From: Clostridium sp. 1001271st1 H5
Lineage (GTDB): Bacteria; Bacillota; Clostridia; Lachnospirales; Lachnospiraceae
Length of the DNA: 64,000 nucleotides
NCBI RefSeq assembly: GCF_005845215.1
Contig: NZ_SPHO01000001.1
Coordinates: 107,050-171,049 of the forward strand
Direction of reading: 5' to 3'
Shown piece by piece: positions 1 to 8,895 of the stretch. The first letter of the stretch is position 1; the number at the start of each line of letters is the position of its first letter. A model generated the notes under the pieces. That model was not told the DNA's origin. It was given only the letters and a program-made list of their open reading frames with translations, and did no database searches. The position numbers and the translations under genes were made by a program.

Positions 1-186
1 GAATCGCTGTAAAGACAGCTGTCACCATAAGTATGGGAAAGTCCTGTTATGTCTAATAAACTCATAATTGAAATACTCCTTTTATGTTTGATAATGTGCT
101 GCAACGCATGGATGGACAGTAAATGCCGTATGAAAGCAAATGTGGAAGGAAACGTGGGAGGAAACCGTACATCTGATATCCGGGGC

Positions 187-234
187 AAAAAAATAGGCAG
201 AAGGTGGATGCAAATCATGCATCTGCCTTCTGCC
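187..234 (-). terminator. Rho-independent terminator of a minus-strand unit
   Basis: Arms 196-212 and 218-234 form a 17-bp stem around a 5-nt loop. Two central positions are G·U in the plus-strand RNA but C/A mismatches in the minus-strand RNA. Reading leftwards the stem is followed by seven U residues (A-run 187-193); no T-run follows on the plus strand. It closes the transcription unit that starts near 517. Confidence 0.6.
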
Positions 235-265
235 ATAAAAAATCAAAAAGATTTCCTCACATTAC

Positions 266-301
266 AAAAGGCCATGGACAAAACATTGTCCACAGCCTTT
301 T
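266..301 (-). ncRNA. RNA hairpin inside the minus-strand unit
   Basis: Arms 266-279 and 288-301 pair over 14 positions around an 8-nt loop. The two internal non-Watson-Crick positions become U·G wobbles in the minus-strand RNA, so the structure fits transcription leftwards. Together with the terminator at 187-234 and the promoter at 524-552 it suggests a structured RNA of about 330 nt, or a structured 3' UTR of the short ORF upstream. No RNA family was recognised. Confidence 0.35.
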
Positions 302-331
302 ATGCACGGATAACCACGGGAAAAAGAGCAA

Positions 332-511
332 TCAAACAAGCGGCAGCCTACACTTCTGCCTCCCGGTTATTACTCTGCTTCCCGATGAAATCACAAAAGC
401 GCATAAGATACGCCGTACTCTGTACAATGTTTCATCGGTATGAATTGTACAGAGCTCTCTTTCTTCCGAGGTTGATTTAATATATAAAAGCCCATACTGC
501 CTCTCCTTCAT
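332..511 (-). CDS. small hypothetical protein (59 aa), start uncertain
   Basis: An open frame of 59 codons starts at an ATG only a few bases after the predicted start of transcription (promoter 524-552) and has no ribosome-binding site of its own. It is basic and Cys-containing and I do not recognise it. A competing frame, 391-495, encodes 34 residues beginning MGFYILNQPRKK and does have a good Shine-Dalgarno (AAGGAGAGG, 500-508 on the complement) 4-5 bases before its ATG. Only one, or neither, may be translated; the transcript could also be non-coding. The larger plus-strand frame over the same bases has no ribosome-binding site and conflicts with the promoter and terminator direction. Confidence 0.3.
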   Translation of the reverse strand: MKERQYGLLYIKSTSEERELCTIHTDETLYRVRRILCAFVISSGSRVITGRQKCRLPLV

Positions 512-523
512 TACAATGCGGCA

Positions 524-552
524 ACTATATCACAGAGAAAGATATTTGTCAA
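524..552 (-). promoter_or_regulatory. Sigma-A-type promoter, minus strand
   Basis: On the complement, TTGACA (547-552) is separated by exactly 17 bases from TATAGT (524-529). Transcription would start near 517 and run leftwards to the terminator at 187-234. The -35 box lies just next to the three 20-bp repeats at 559-618. Confidence 0.6.
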
Positions 553-558
553 CATTGG

Positions 559-618
559 CGGCCTGGATTCTGTATGGACGGTCTGGATTCTGTATGGGCG
601 GTTTGCATTCTGTATGGG
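559..618. repeat. Three tandem 20-bp repeats
   Basis: Copies at 559-578, 579-598 and 599-618 share the core ATTCTGTATGG preceded by CGG and three to four variable bases. They differ at only a few positions. Their place, directly upstream of the minus-strand promoter, suggests phased binding sites for a regulator, but that is inference. Confidence 0.7.
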
Positions 619-854
619 AGATTGCCTGGGGGTTGCCAGAGGACTTGATATGGGATAATGGAAGGGGAAAATAGCAGGAAAACTGGCGGCAGAACAGCAG
701 GAGAAAACGGCTGCAAAAACAGCAGTAAGGGTGAAAATTAGTACAGAATAAAAAAACGAACTATTTTTTTCTTCTACCCCGGTTTCATGTTTAGCCCTTC
801 GTATTCTATGAATGTAGATAAATAAATCATATAGAAGACAGGAGGAAAATAATT

Positions 855-1682
855 ATGACGACAAAGAGGATTAAAAAGGCAGCTATATTGGCATGTGCAG
901 GCTTCATGGCACTTACTTTACCGGGTGCAGGCAGCACGGCATTAGGGGCGCCTTCCGTTAAGGAAACAAGGATTCAGGAAGAAACCTGGGGACGTGTGTT
1001 CCTCAGCGCAGGTCCCAAAATCTCTCTTTCCTATGACCGGGAGGGGGAGGTCCTGGAGGCAAAGGGAATGAATCAGGACGGAAGAAGGTTATTGGAAGGA
1101 GCAGGTGATTTTTATGGTGTGGACTGCGACACAGTGGTTCGGAAACTGGTCAAGCGCATGGATGATAAGGGCTGGTTCCATCAAGACAGAAATGACAAGG
1201 AACTGGTTATTGAGTCGGAAAAGGGGTCCGTTTATCCCAGAACCGACTTCATGAAGGAGATGGAAGATGCTGCTTGGGATGTGGTTAACAGGCGCGGTAT
1301 TGATATTACCATAACACTTAAGGATAACGGTAAACAGTCAGACCAGGTATATATAGGTAAGAATGAAGCCAAGCAAATCGCTATAAAGGAATTAGGGCTG
1401 AAGGAAAATGAAGTGACCTATAAGGATTGTGATTTGGATGACGGTGTATATGAACTGGAATTTTTGGTAAAGGGAAAGAAGCTTGAGGTGGATGTAAATG
1501 CCTCTACCGGTAAGATTGTGGATGTGGACTGGGACAATGCGGCGGGAGCCTGGGATGATGATGAGCGGGATGATGATGACCGGGATGACGATGAGCGGGA
1601 TGATGACGACCGGGATGATGATGACCAGGATGACAATGACCGGGATGATGACGACCACGACGACAATGACCACGATGATTAA
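855..1682 (+). CDS. secreted PepSY-domain protein with Asp-rich tail
   Basis: Residues 1-31 are a signal peptide (basic start, hydrophobic core, small residues before the cut). Residues about 50-110 resemble the RsgI-type anti-sigma extracellular domain (pattern P.ISLSYDREGEV..AKGMNQDG). Residues about 165-228 form a PepSY domain, with the family ending 'VDVNASTGKIVDVDWD'. The last ~42 residues are almost only Asp with Arg/Glu/His/Asn, in repeats of the DDDRDDDE type. The start follows AGGAGG with good spacing. PepSY domains are thought to bind or inhibit peptidases; the acidic tail might bind divalent cations. Likely exported or surface-held; no membrane anchor or LPxTG is seen. No neighbour shares an operon with it. 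A terminator-like hairpin lies at 1895-1955. Confidence 0.85.
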   Translation: MTTKRIKKAAILACAGFMALTLPGAGSTALGAPSVKETRIQEETWGRVFLSAGPKISLSYDREGEVLEAKGMNQDGRRLLEGAGDFYGVDCDTVVRKLVKRMDDKGWFHQDRNDKELVIESEKGSVYPRTDFMKEMEDAAWDVVNRRGIDITITLKDNGKQSDQVYIGKNEAKQIAIKELGLKENEVTYKDCDLDDGVYELEFLVKGKKLEVDVNASTGKIVDVDWDNAAGAWDDDERDDDDRDDDERDDDDRDDDDQDDNDRDDDDHDDNDHDD

Positions 1683-1894
1683 TGCCAGTCATGGTCAGAG
1701 ATAGGAGATAAGCGGCTGTTAATGGAACAAAAAATGTGAATCAGAAAGGATTAACGTGTATCCGGTTTCAAAGATTGAGACAATGTCTGAAATTACTCTG
1801 ACAGGCCATGAGGCATCAGGGGAAGGATATATGAGGAATAAGGTAAGGATATAAGAAAAACAGAAAAAGGATACCGGAAGAAAAAAAGGGATTT

Positions 1895-1955
1895 TGCAAG
1901 GGAATGCATTGTGGACCACACTGGCTCCATATCTGCGCTCCCTTGCATATTTTTA
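1895..1955 (+). terminator. Terminator-like hairpin after the PepSY gene
   Basis: TGCAAGGGA (1895-1903) pairs perfectly with TCCCTTGCA (1939-1947) over a long loop of about 35 nt, followed by TATTTTTATT. It probably ends transcription ahead of the purine operon promoter. The rest of 1683-2107 shows no gene. Confidence 0.45.
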
Positions 1956-2107
1956 TTCATACTTTAGCAGGCACCAAGTACTTTAACGTATTTATTCGTG
2001 CAGTACAGTTTGGGAAATAAATTGTAAGCAAGGGGGGACAGGTGCTTTTGTGCAAATACCATACAAAAAACAATGGAAAATGCAGCAGACTTTTTTCAAG
2101 TTTTGTA

Positions 2108-2136
2108 TTGACGGCATAAGCATTTCCTAGTATTAT
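2108..2136 (+). promoter_or_regulatory. Promoter of the pur operon
   Basis: TTGACG (2108-2113), 17 bases, TATTAT (2131-2136). Transcription would start near 2143, leaving a leader of about 90 nt before purE. I see no purine riboswitch in this leader; it is AT-rich and short. Confidence 0.65.
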
Positions 2137-2233
2137 GATTATAAGTAGAATTAAGCTATATAAAGATACTTATAAGATAAACTAATAATAATTATCTACA
2201 AGGATAATGAGTTTTAGAAAAGGAGAACGAATA

Positions 2234-2749
2234 ATGGCAAAAGTAGGAATTGTAATGGGAAGCGACTCTGATATGCCTGTTATGGCAAAGGCAGCTGAGA
2301 TTCTGGATAAGCTGGGCATTGATTATGAGATGACAATCATTTCCGCGCACAGGGAGCCTGATGTATTCTTTGACTGGGCAAAAGCAGCAGAGGAAAAGGG
2401 ATTTAAGGTAATCATCGCAGGCGCGGGCAAGGCAGCGCATCTTCCCGGCATGTGCGCGGCTATTTTCCCCATGCCGGTTATTGGAATTCCTATGAAGACA
2501 TCTGACCTGGGCGGTGTGGATTCCCTGTATTCCATCGTGCAGATGCCAAGCGGTATCCCGGTGGCAACCGTTGCCATCAATGGCGGCGCCAATGCCGGCA
2601 TCCTGGCGGCAAAGATACTGGCTACTTCCGATGCAGAGCTGCTGGCAAAGCTGAAAGAGTACTCCGAAAGCCTGAAGAACGATGTGGTGAAAAAGGCTGA
2701 GAAGCTGGAGCAGGTGGGCTATAAAGAATATCTTGCACAGATGAAATAG
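2234..2749 (+). CDS. purE: N5-carboxyaminoimidazole ribonucleotide mutase PurE
   Basis: PurE converts (N5-)carboxyaminoimidazole ribonucleotide to CAIR in purine synthesis, in the cytosol. The 171-residue protein has the family's N-terminal 'GIVMGSDSDMPVM', the 'ISAHREPD' motif and 'AGKAAHLPGMCA', then 'GVDSLYSIVQMPSGIPVAT'. It fits the usual ~165-residue length. A frame 9 codons longer exists, but the ATG at 2234 follows AAAGGAG with correct spacing and gives the standard N-terminus. No purK is nearby, so the ATP-dependent carboxylase must be elsewhere, or bicarbonate/CO2 is used directly. First gene of a purE-M-N-D operon. Confidence 0.95.
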   Translation: MAKVGIVMGSDSDMPVMAKAAEILDKLGIDYEMTIISAHREPDVFFDWAKAAEEKGFKVIIAGAGKAAHLPGMCAAIFPMPVIGIPMKTSDLGGVDSLYSIVQMPSGIPVATVAINGGANAGILAAKILATSDAELLAKLKEYSESLKNDVVKKAEKLEQVGYKEYLAQMK

Positions 2750-2791
2750 CGCGTATATAAGGGAAAATCAGAAAAAGAGAGGATAAAAACC

Positions 2792-3826
2792 ATGATGGAT
2801 TACAAGAAGGCCGGAGTTGATATTGAGGCTGGCTATAAATCAGTGGAATTGATGAAGGAATATGTAAAGGGAACCATGCGTCCTGAGGTTTTAGGCGGTC
2901 TGGGCGGATTTTCAGGAGCATTTTCCATGTCCGCATTCAAGGGTATGGAGGAGCCTACCCTGCTGTCCGGCACCGATGGTGTGGGAACCAAGCTGAAGCT
3001 GGCATTTCTGATGGATAAGCACGACACAGTTGGAATTGACTGTGTGGCAATGTGCGTTAACGATGTGGCCTGTGCAGGCGGAGAGCCTCTGTTTTTCCTG
3101 GATTATATTGCCTGCGGCAAGAATGTTCCTGAGAAGATTGCTACAATCGTAAAGGGAGTGGCTGAGGGATGCCGGCAGTCCGGTTCAGCCCTGATTGGCG
3201 GAGAAACAGCAGAGATGCCAGGTTTTTATCCGGAAGATGAGTATGATTTGGCGGGATTTTCCGTGGGAATTGTTGATAAGAAGGACCTGATTACAGGAGA
3301 GAACCTGTGTGCAGGGGACGTCCTGATTGGAATGGCTTCTTCCGGCGTACACAGTAATGGTTTTTCACTGGTGCGCAAGGTGTTTGAGAAGGAACTCACA
3401 AAGGAAGGCCTGAGCACATATTATGACGAGCTGGGCACCACCCTGGGCGAGGCACTGATTGCTCCCACCAAAATTTATGTAAAGGCCCTGAGAAACGTGA
3501 AGGAAGCAGGAGTTACCATAAAGGCATGCAGCCATATCACAGGCGGCGGATTTTATGAGAATATTCCGCGTATGTTAAAAGATGGCGTTAAGGCTGTTAT
3601 TAAAAAGGACAGTTATCCCATTCCTCCTATTTTCAAGCTGCTGGCTGAAAAAGGACAGATTGAAGAGAAGATGATGTATAATACCTATAATATGGGGCTG
3701 GGCATGATTGTTGCCGTTAACCCTGCTGATGTGGAGAAGACCATGGAAGCCATGAAGGCAGCCGGGGAAGCTCCTTATATAGTGGGCTCTGTTGAAGAAG
3801 GAGAGAAGGGTGTGTCCCTATGCTAA
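2792..3826 (+). CDS. purM: phosphoribosylformylglycinamidine cyclo-ligase PurM
   Basis: PurM (AIR synthetase) closes the imidazole ring of FGAM using ATP. The protein (344 residues, normal length) shows '[15 protein letters not shown]', '[23 protein letters not shown]', '[14 protein letters not shown]' and '[13 protein letters not shown]', the AIRS signature motifs. Two adjacent ATG codons (2792 and 2795) could start it; GAGAGGAT lies upstream. It ends inside the first codons of purN (overlap 3820-3826), so the two genes are translationally coupled. Confidence 0.95.
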   Translation: MMDYKKAGVDIEAGYKSVELMKEYVKGTMRPEVLGGLGGFSGAFSMSAFKGMEEPTLLSGTDGVGTKLKLAFLMDKHDTVGIDCVAMCVNDVACAGGEPLFFLDYIACGKNVPEKIATIVKGVAEGCRQSGSALIGGETAEMPGFYPEDEYDLAGFSVGIVDKKDLITGENLCAGDVLIGMASSGVHSNGFSLVRKVFEKELTKEGLSTYYDELGTTLGEALIAPTKIYVKALRNVKEAGVTIKACSHITGGGFYENIPRMLKDGVKAVIKKDSYPIPPIFKLLAEKGQIEEKMMYNTYNMGLGMIVAVNPADVEKTMEAMKAAGEAPYIVGSVEEGEKGVSLC

Positions 3827-4410
3827 GAGTGGGTGTACTGGTATCCGGCGGGGGTACCAATCTCCAGGCCATCCTGGATGCCATGGACAAAGGTGAGATT
3901 ACCAATGCAGAGGTATCCGTGGTTATCAGCAATAACCCGGGTGCTTACGCGCTTGAAAGGGCCAGGAAGCACGGGATAGAGGCTGTATGCATATCACCCA
4001 GGCAATTTCCGTCCAGGGAGGCATTTAACCAGGCATTTCTCGCGAAAATAGATGAATATCATTTGGATTTGATTGTACTGGCCGGATTCCTGGTGATGAT
4101 TCCTAAGGCCATGACCGAAAAATACGAGGGACGTATTATTAATATCCATCCATCCCTTATACCTTCCTTCTGCGGCGTGGGCTACTATGGGCTTAAGGTC
4201 CATGAGGCAGCCCTGGCCAGAGGGGTGAAGGTGACAGGGGCCACGGTTCATTATGTGGACGGAGGCATGGATACCGGTCCCATTATTCTTCAGAAGGCAG
4301 TGGAAGTGGAAGAAGGAGATACCCCGGAGGTCCTGCAGAGAAGGGTTATGGAGCAGGCTGAGTGGGTCATTCTGCCCAGGGCAATCAACATGATTGCCAA
4401 CCATCAATAG
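3820..4410 (+). CDS. purN: phosphoribosylglycinamide formyltransferase PurN
   Basis: PurN moves a formyl group from 10-formyl-THF to glycinamide ribonucleotide. The 196-residue protein has the N-terminal '[16 protein letters not shown]', the catalytic '[11 protein letters not shown]' (Asn and His) and '[13 protein letters not shown]' (catalytic Asp). Its ATG overlaps the purM stop by 7 bases. In the third motif the common 'PaF.G' is '[14 protein letters not shown]', a small variation of the usual 'PSFPG..A...A' loop. Confidence 0.95.
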   Translation: MLRVGVLVSGGGTNLQAILDAMDKGEITNAEVSVVISNNPGAYALERARKHGIEAVCISPRQFPSREAFNQAFLAKIDEYHLDLIVLAGFLVMIPKAMTEKYEGRIINIHPSLIPSFCGVGYYGLKVHEAALARGVKVTGATVHYVDGGMDTGPIILQKAVEVEEGDTPEVLQRRVMEQAEWVILPRAINMIANHQ

Positions 4411-4475
4411 TACCGGCATCCCTTTGACAGTAGCGCACATAATATGCGCATGTTTTCAGAATAAGGAGGAACTTC

Positions 4476-5750
4476 ATGAAAGTATTGATAGTAGGCGGCG
4501 GCGGACGTGAGCATGCAATCGCATGGAAAGCAGCTCAGAGCCCAAAGGTGGACAAACTTTACTGCGCACCCGGCAATGCAGGCATTGCCAAGGTAGCTGA
4601 ATGTGTTGACATCGGTGTTATGGACTTTGATAAGCTGGTCGCATTTGCCAGGGAACAGGCCATTGATTTGGTGGTGGTAGGACCGGATGACCCGCTGGCA
4701 GCCGGTGCGGTGGATGCATTTGAAAATGCAGGCATCCGTGTGTTCGGACCCAGAAAAAACGCCGCCATACTGGAAGCTTCCAAGGCATTTTCCAAGGATT
4801 TGATGAAGAAGTACAATATTCCTTCTGCTGCTTATGAGACATTTGATTCTCCGGAGGCAGCTCTTACATATCTGGAGACAGCCCCTATGCCCATTGTTCT
4901 GAAGGCGGACGGCCTGGCACTGGGAAAAGGCGTGCTTATCTGTAATACCAGAGAAGAGGCTAAGGAAGGCGTCAAGACATTGATGTTAGACAAGCAGTTT
5001 GGCTCTGCCGGTGACAGAATCGTAATTGAAGAATTTATGACAGGCAGGGAGGTATCCGTGCTCTCCTTTGTGGATGGCAATACCATTAAAATCATGACCT
5101 CGGCCCAGGACCACAAGAGGGCAAAGGACGGGGACCAGGGACTGAATACAGGAGGCATGGGGACCTTTTCACCCAGTCCGTTCTATACGGACGAGGTGGA
5201 TGCGTTCTGCCGGAAGTATGTGTACCAGCCCACCGTAGATGCCATGAAGGCTGAGGGACGGGAGTTTAAGGGAATCATATTCTTTGGGCTGATGCTGACA
5301 AAAGACGGCCCCAAAGTGCTGGAATACAATGCCAGATTCGGTGACCCGGAAACCCAGGTAGTCCTGCCCAGGATGAAAAATGACATCGTGGATGTGTTCG
5401 AAGCCTGTGTGGACGGCACCCTGGACCAGATAGAGCTGGAGTTTGAAGATAACGCAGCCGTATGTGTGGTTCTGGCATCGGATGGATATCCGCAGCATTA
5501 TGAGAAGGGATATAAAATAGAGGGCCTGGACCGGTTTGACGGACAGGACGGATACTATGTATTCCATGCCGGAAGCAAGTTCGATAAGGACGGCAATATT
5601 GTGACCAACGGCGGAAGAGTGCTGGGGGTTACAGCCAAAGGTAACACCCTGAAGGAAGCCAGGGCAAATGCTTATAAGGCTGCGGAGTGGGTGGAATTTG
5701 GGAATAAGTATATGAGGCATGATATTGGGAAGGCGATTGATGAGATATAG
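4476..5750 (+). CDS. purD: phosphoribosylamine--glycine ligase PurD
   Basis: PurD joins glycine to phosphoribosylamine with ATP. This is an ATP-grasp enzyme of normal length (424 residues): N-terminal 'KVLIVGGGGREHAIAWKAAQSP', 'VVGPDDPLAAGAVDAF', the central 'VLKADGLALGKGVLI' ATP-binding stretch, 'DHKRAKDGDQGLNTGGMG' and 'LEYNARFGDPETQVVLPR' for metal binding. The start is set by AAGGAGG 7-8 bases before ATG. It lies 65 bases after purN with no terminator between, so it belongs to the operon. PurF, PurL, PurH and others are not in the window. Confidence 0.95.
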   Translation: MKVLIVGGGGREHAIAWKAAQSPKVDKLYCAPGNAGIAKVAECVDIGVMDFDKLVAFAREQAIDLVVVGPDDPLAAGAVDAFENAGIRVFGPRKNAAILEASKAFSKDLMKKYNIPSAAYETFDSPEAALTYLETAPMPIVLKADGLALGKGVLICNTREEAKEGVKTLMLDKQFGSAGDRIVIEEFMTGREVSVLSFVDGNTIKIMTSAQDHKRAKDGDQGLNTGGMGTFSPSPFYTDEVDAFCRKYVYQPTVDAMKAEGREFKGIIFFGLMLTKDGPKVLEYNARFGDPETQVVLPRMKNDIVDVFEACVDGTLDQIELEFEDNAAVCVVLASDGYPQHYEKGYKIEGLDRFDGQDGYYVFHAGSKFDKDGNIVTNGGRVLGVTAKGNTLKEARANAYKAAEWVEFGNKYMRHDIGKAIDEI

Positions 5751-5838
5751 ATGCCGAAAGATGTCGATTTTTCTTTGGAAATACAAAGGTAATATTGGAT
5801 TACATCGGTAACAAAGAGTGTCTGCTGTTTTGCTATAG

Positions 5839-5867
5839 AAAAGGTAATATAAGGATTGTTACCTTTT
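5839..5867 (+). terminator. Possible terminator after purD
   Basis: AAAAGGTAA (5839-5847) pairs with TTACCTTTT (5859-5867) around an 11-nt loop; the right arm itself ends in TTTT. AT-rich and weaker than the other terminators in the window. Confidence 0.35.
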
Positions 5868-6515
5868 AAAAACAGCCTTGGCATGCTGGATGTTCTCAAA
5901 ACATTTTATAGAGGAACTGGAGACCGGGAGCAAGGTTTCCGGTTCCATATCAGAGTCTGCTATGTGACATACGACATCGTTACCGACAAGGGCGGGGACA
6001 GAACCGAACTACTTATTTTTTATGCGCAGGAACGGTCATCTGCGGAGGGGTACTGGAACGTGGAGGTCGGTGATAAAGAGATTTTTGGAAATTCCGTTGT
6101 GCTGAGAGATGGAAATACTGAAATTTTACGGAACCAGATGGGTAGCTTCCGTTTGATTTACAGTTGGAAGGCTGTGGATAAGGAAACTTCTAATTCACAC
6201 TCCAGCTCGGAGGATTCTGATGAGGGAAGTGTTTCTCCCTGTAATGGCGGAGTTTGCAGCGGAAATTAGAGTATGAGGACATAAGACGACGGAACCGTGT
6301 TCTGGGTATGCTATATACCGGGAATTGGCTATGCTTCTGATAGGTGGTACCAAATCATATGGAATGGAATGCCGGGCTGGTATCATTTTGATGGCGAAGG
6401 AAAAATGATGACTGACTGGCAGGAGATTGACGGGAAACGATACCACTTTGAAACCCGGCCCGGCGGACCAATGGGGAGGCTGGATGCAGCGGTTCGGGAA
6501 CCGGAGAAGCCGTGA
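5856..6515 (+). pseudogene. decayed cell-wall-binding repeat protein
   Basis: One reading frame runs from about 5856 to 6515 but is broken by TAG at 6267-6269 and TAA 12 bases later. The first part has a beta-rich stretch (ELLIFYAQERSSAEGYWNV) and a Ser-rich linker. The second part contains one clear cell-wall/choline-binding repeat ('GWYHFDGEGKMMTDWQEIDG', then 'KRYHFETRPGGPMGRL'). Intact members in this clade have a signal peptide and several repeats; here the N-terminus is missing and no ribosome-binding site precedes it. A strong terminator follows at 6619-6673, a leftover of the original gene. Probably not functional. Confidence 0.6.
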
Positions 6516-6618
6516 AAAATATGCACAATCTGCGCTGATATAGTATAGAAACAAAAACTTTTTGGCCGATAAGCTATCATCTTTAAAAGCAATTTTATTT
6601 ATTTGATTTTTGTATTTG

Positions 6619-6673
6619 GAGCTGCTGTGGAATAATTGAGAAATCAGCGATTCTGCAGCAGCTCTTGTTTTTT
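6619..6673 (+). terminator. Rho-independent terminator
   Basis: Arms 6619-6633 and 6650-6664 form a 15-bp stem with two G·U pairs, followed by TTGTTTTTT. It ends the unit of the decayed cell-wall-binding gene. Between here and 6816 nothing else is recognised. Confidence 0.7.
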
Positions 6674-6816
6674 AAATAGGGGAATTTAAGGGTGCATATC
6701 CAGAATACCATAGTCTGCAGAGGAAAATCGAGTTCTTCTTGTCGGCGGGAACCCCCGGATTCAATACCCGCGGCGGGAGAGAATGGACCGGCTTTTTCTG
6801 TTGAAAAAAACAAAAA

Positions 6817-8895
6817 TTATGAGGATTTGAAATGCCGGCTTCCCTCCACAATGAGTTCGGCACACCGGTCGATTCCTAAAAGCCCGCTGTTTAGGATCAT
6901 ATAGTAGTTGGAGGGAGAGCCCCAGACCTGGCCGGTATAACGTTTATGGTGAAAGGCCCGCTCTCCGTCTTTTTGCTTCATGGCAGCCTCCGTCTTTTCT
7001 GGAGCAATCCCATATTCCTGCTGAATACGCTGCCGTTTCTCTTCTGAAGTGGAGTGGATGAAGAGGCGGAAACAGCCAGGATCCTCTTTCAGGATGTAGT
7101 CGGCGCACCGGCCGATGATGACGCAGGAACCACTCTCGGCAATCTGCTGGATTACCTGTTTCTGGGCCTCATAGAGGCGGTCTGCCTCATTTAAATTGTC
7201 GGTATTGAAAAGATGGGTTTCAAAATTGCCGTAGCTTTGGGCGGCCCAGTCCCATGCGGCGTCCCGCAGAGAGATCCCTTCCTCTGCAGAGGCTACATAT
7301 TGATGGGATAATCCGCTTTCTCTGGCGGCCAGGGCAATCAGTTCTCTGTCGTAAAAAGGAATTCCGAGAGCTTTGGCAACCTTTGCTCCAATCTCCCGGC
7401 CGCCGCTGCCGTATTCCCTTGCAATCGTGATAATCGTATGTTCAGGAGAACGTTCCGGTTTGGAAGAGGGCACTGTTTCAACCGTGTGGTCTTTCACTGA
7501 GGATTCTCCTTTGCCGCGTTTTTTCGGGTGCATCAAAACAGCACAAACGGCAAGCGAGAGAAATACGATAATAGAAGTTACCAAAAAGGAAGTTTCGATT
7601 CCCTTCATATCGCCGTGGCTTTTTGCAGAAGCCGACATGACGGATACCAAAAGAGCGCTGATGATGGAACCGCCAACCTGTCGAACGGTATTCATAAGTG
7701 CTGTCCCATGGGCGACAAATTTAGATTCTACAGAGTTCACGGACCAGGTTTGAAGCGGCTGGAGAAGTGCCACGACACCGAGCATGCGGAACGCATACAG
7801 AATGATTACAGTCATAAGAGCTGTTGTCGGTCCGATAAAGGAGAGGCAAAATGTTGCGCCGCCAAGAAAAGCAAGCCCTGCCAAAGAGAGAAGATAAGGG
7901 CCTTTTTTGTCCAATATTTTGCCGCAAAGAGGATTTAAGAAGGCCAGGAAAAGCGCACCTGGCAGCAGAACCAGCCCGGATATGGTGGCAGAGTACTGTC
8001 TTAAATTCTGGATGTAGATGGGCAGCAGAGTGGAAACGGACAGCATGGAGCCATAGGCAAAAATCAGCAGAATGGTTCCCAGGGTAAAATTTCTGTTTTT
8101 AAAAATTCTTAATTCCAAGAGGGGAGAAAAAAGCTTAAACTGCCGGAGGGCAAACAGGGCGATGCAAATGATTCCTACAACCAGAGGGCCGATGGTTGCA
8201 GCAGAGACGAAACCGTAATTTCCCTGATTTGATACACCGGTCAGCAGACCACAGAAGCCGATGGTCGATAAGATTACGGACAGAATATCCAGCTTTCCTT
8301 CCGCATGCCTTTTTTCGTCCGGAAGCTTGAAGAAAGCCAGGATAATTCCCAAGGCAGCCAGAAAGCACATAATATAAAAAATGGAACGCCATCCAAAGGA
8401 ATCTGCAATCCAGCCGGCAAAGGTAGGACCGAAGGCCGGTGCAAATCCGGTGGTGAGTCCTACAATTCCCATAATGGAGCCGCGTTCTTCCGGCCTGTAC
8501 AGGCGGAATGCCACTACCTGGGGAAGGGGAAGAAGAATTCCGGCTCCCAGAGCCTGGATGACACGGGAAAGCAGCAGAAGATAGACATTGGGAGAAAATG
8601 CGGCTGCGGCACAGCCGACGAAGAACAGGAATACGGAGGCCAGGTATAATTTTTTAGAAGAAAAATGTTCCATCAGATATCCGGTACACGGAATCATGAC
8701 GCCCATAAACAGCAGATAACCGGTGGTAAGCCATTGGCCGATTCCTGCGGTAATACCGAATTCCGTCATAATTCTGGGCAGTGATGCAGTCATTACAGTC
8801 TGGTTCAGGGAACTGATGAAAGCTCCGATAATGATAATTCCAATGATAAGTTTACGATTTCCATGGTCTATTTGACAGTTTTCATTTGTTTTCAA
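6817..8895 (-). CDS. DHA2-type MFS efflux pump fused to cytidylate-kinase-like domain
   Basis: Residues 1-~465 are a 14-helix multidrug efflux permease of the EmrB/QacA (DHA2) group ('SSLNQTVMTASLPRIMTEFG' in helix 1, 'LLSRVIQALGAGILLPL' in helix 4). A charged linker of ~25 residues follows, then residues ~485-692 form a cytidylate-kinase-like domain (Cytidylate_kin2): 'ITIAREYGSGGREIGAKVA', 'YDRELIALAARESGLS', 'CVIIGRCADYIL'. The start is TTG at 8895 with AAAGGGGA upstream; it overlaps the TetR gene by 14 bases, so both are one coupled operon. The pump should sit in the membrane with the kinase-like domain in the cytosol. The phosphate acceptor of this domain is unknown. The fusion is discussed in the findings. 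Confidence 0.85.
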   Translation of the reverse strand: MKTNENCQIDHGNRKLIIGIIIIGAFISSLNQTVMTASLPRIMTEFGITAGIGQWLTTGYLLFMGVMIPCTGYLMEHFSSKKLYLASVFLFFVGCAAAAFSPNVYLLLLSRVIQALGAGILLPLPQVVAFRLYRPEERGSIMGIVGLTTGFAPAFGPTFAGWIADSFGWRSIFYIMCFLAALGIILAFFKLPDEKRHAEGKLDILSVILSTIGFCGLLTGVSNQGNYGFVSAATIGPLVVGIICIALFALRQFKLFSPLLELRIFKNRNFTLGTILLIFAYGSMLSVSTLLPIYIQNLRQYSATISGLVLLPGALFLAFLNPLCGKILDKKGPYLLSLAGLAFLGGATFCLSFIGPTTALMTVIILYAFRMLGVVALLQPLQTWSVNSVESKFVAHGTALMNTVRQVGGSIISALLVSVMSASAKSHGDMKGIETSFLVTSIIVFLSLAVCAVLMHPKKRGKGESSVKDHTVETVPSSKPERSPEHTIITIAREYGSGGREIGAKVAKALGIPFYDRELIALAARESGLSHQYVASAEEGISLRDAAWDWAAQSYGNFETHLFNTDNLNEADRLYEAQKQVIQQIAESGSCVIIGRCADYILKEDPGCFRLFIHSTSEEKRQRIQQEYGIAPEKTEAAMKQKDGERAFHHKRYTGQVWGSPSNYYMILNSGLLGIDRCAELIVEGSRHFKSS

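Noticed and set aside
49..480. Plus-strand frame of 143 codons
   Set aside because: No ribosome-binding site, and it runs through two hairpins and a terminator that belong to a minus-strand unit; composition is not gene-like.
1392..1692. Several frames opposite or alongside the PepSY tail
   Set aside because: They are low-complexity shadows of the Asp-rich repeat (strings of Val/Ile, Ser or His/Pro).
2143..2233. Purine riboswitch in the pur leader
   Set aside because: Leader is short and AT-rich and lacks the conserved purine-aptamer loops and stems.
6740..6800. tRNA-like stretch with CCCCCGGATTCAATACCCG
   Set aside because: It lacks a proper T-loop GTTCRA, acceptor stem and anticodon arm.
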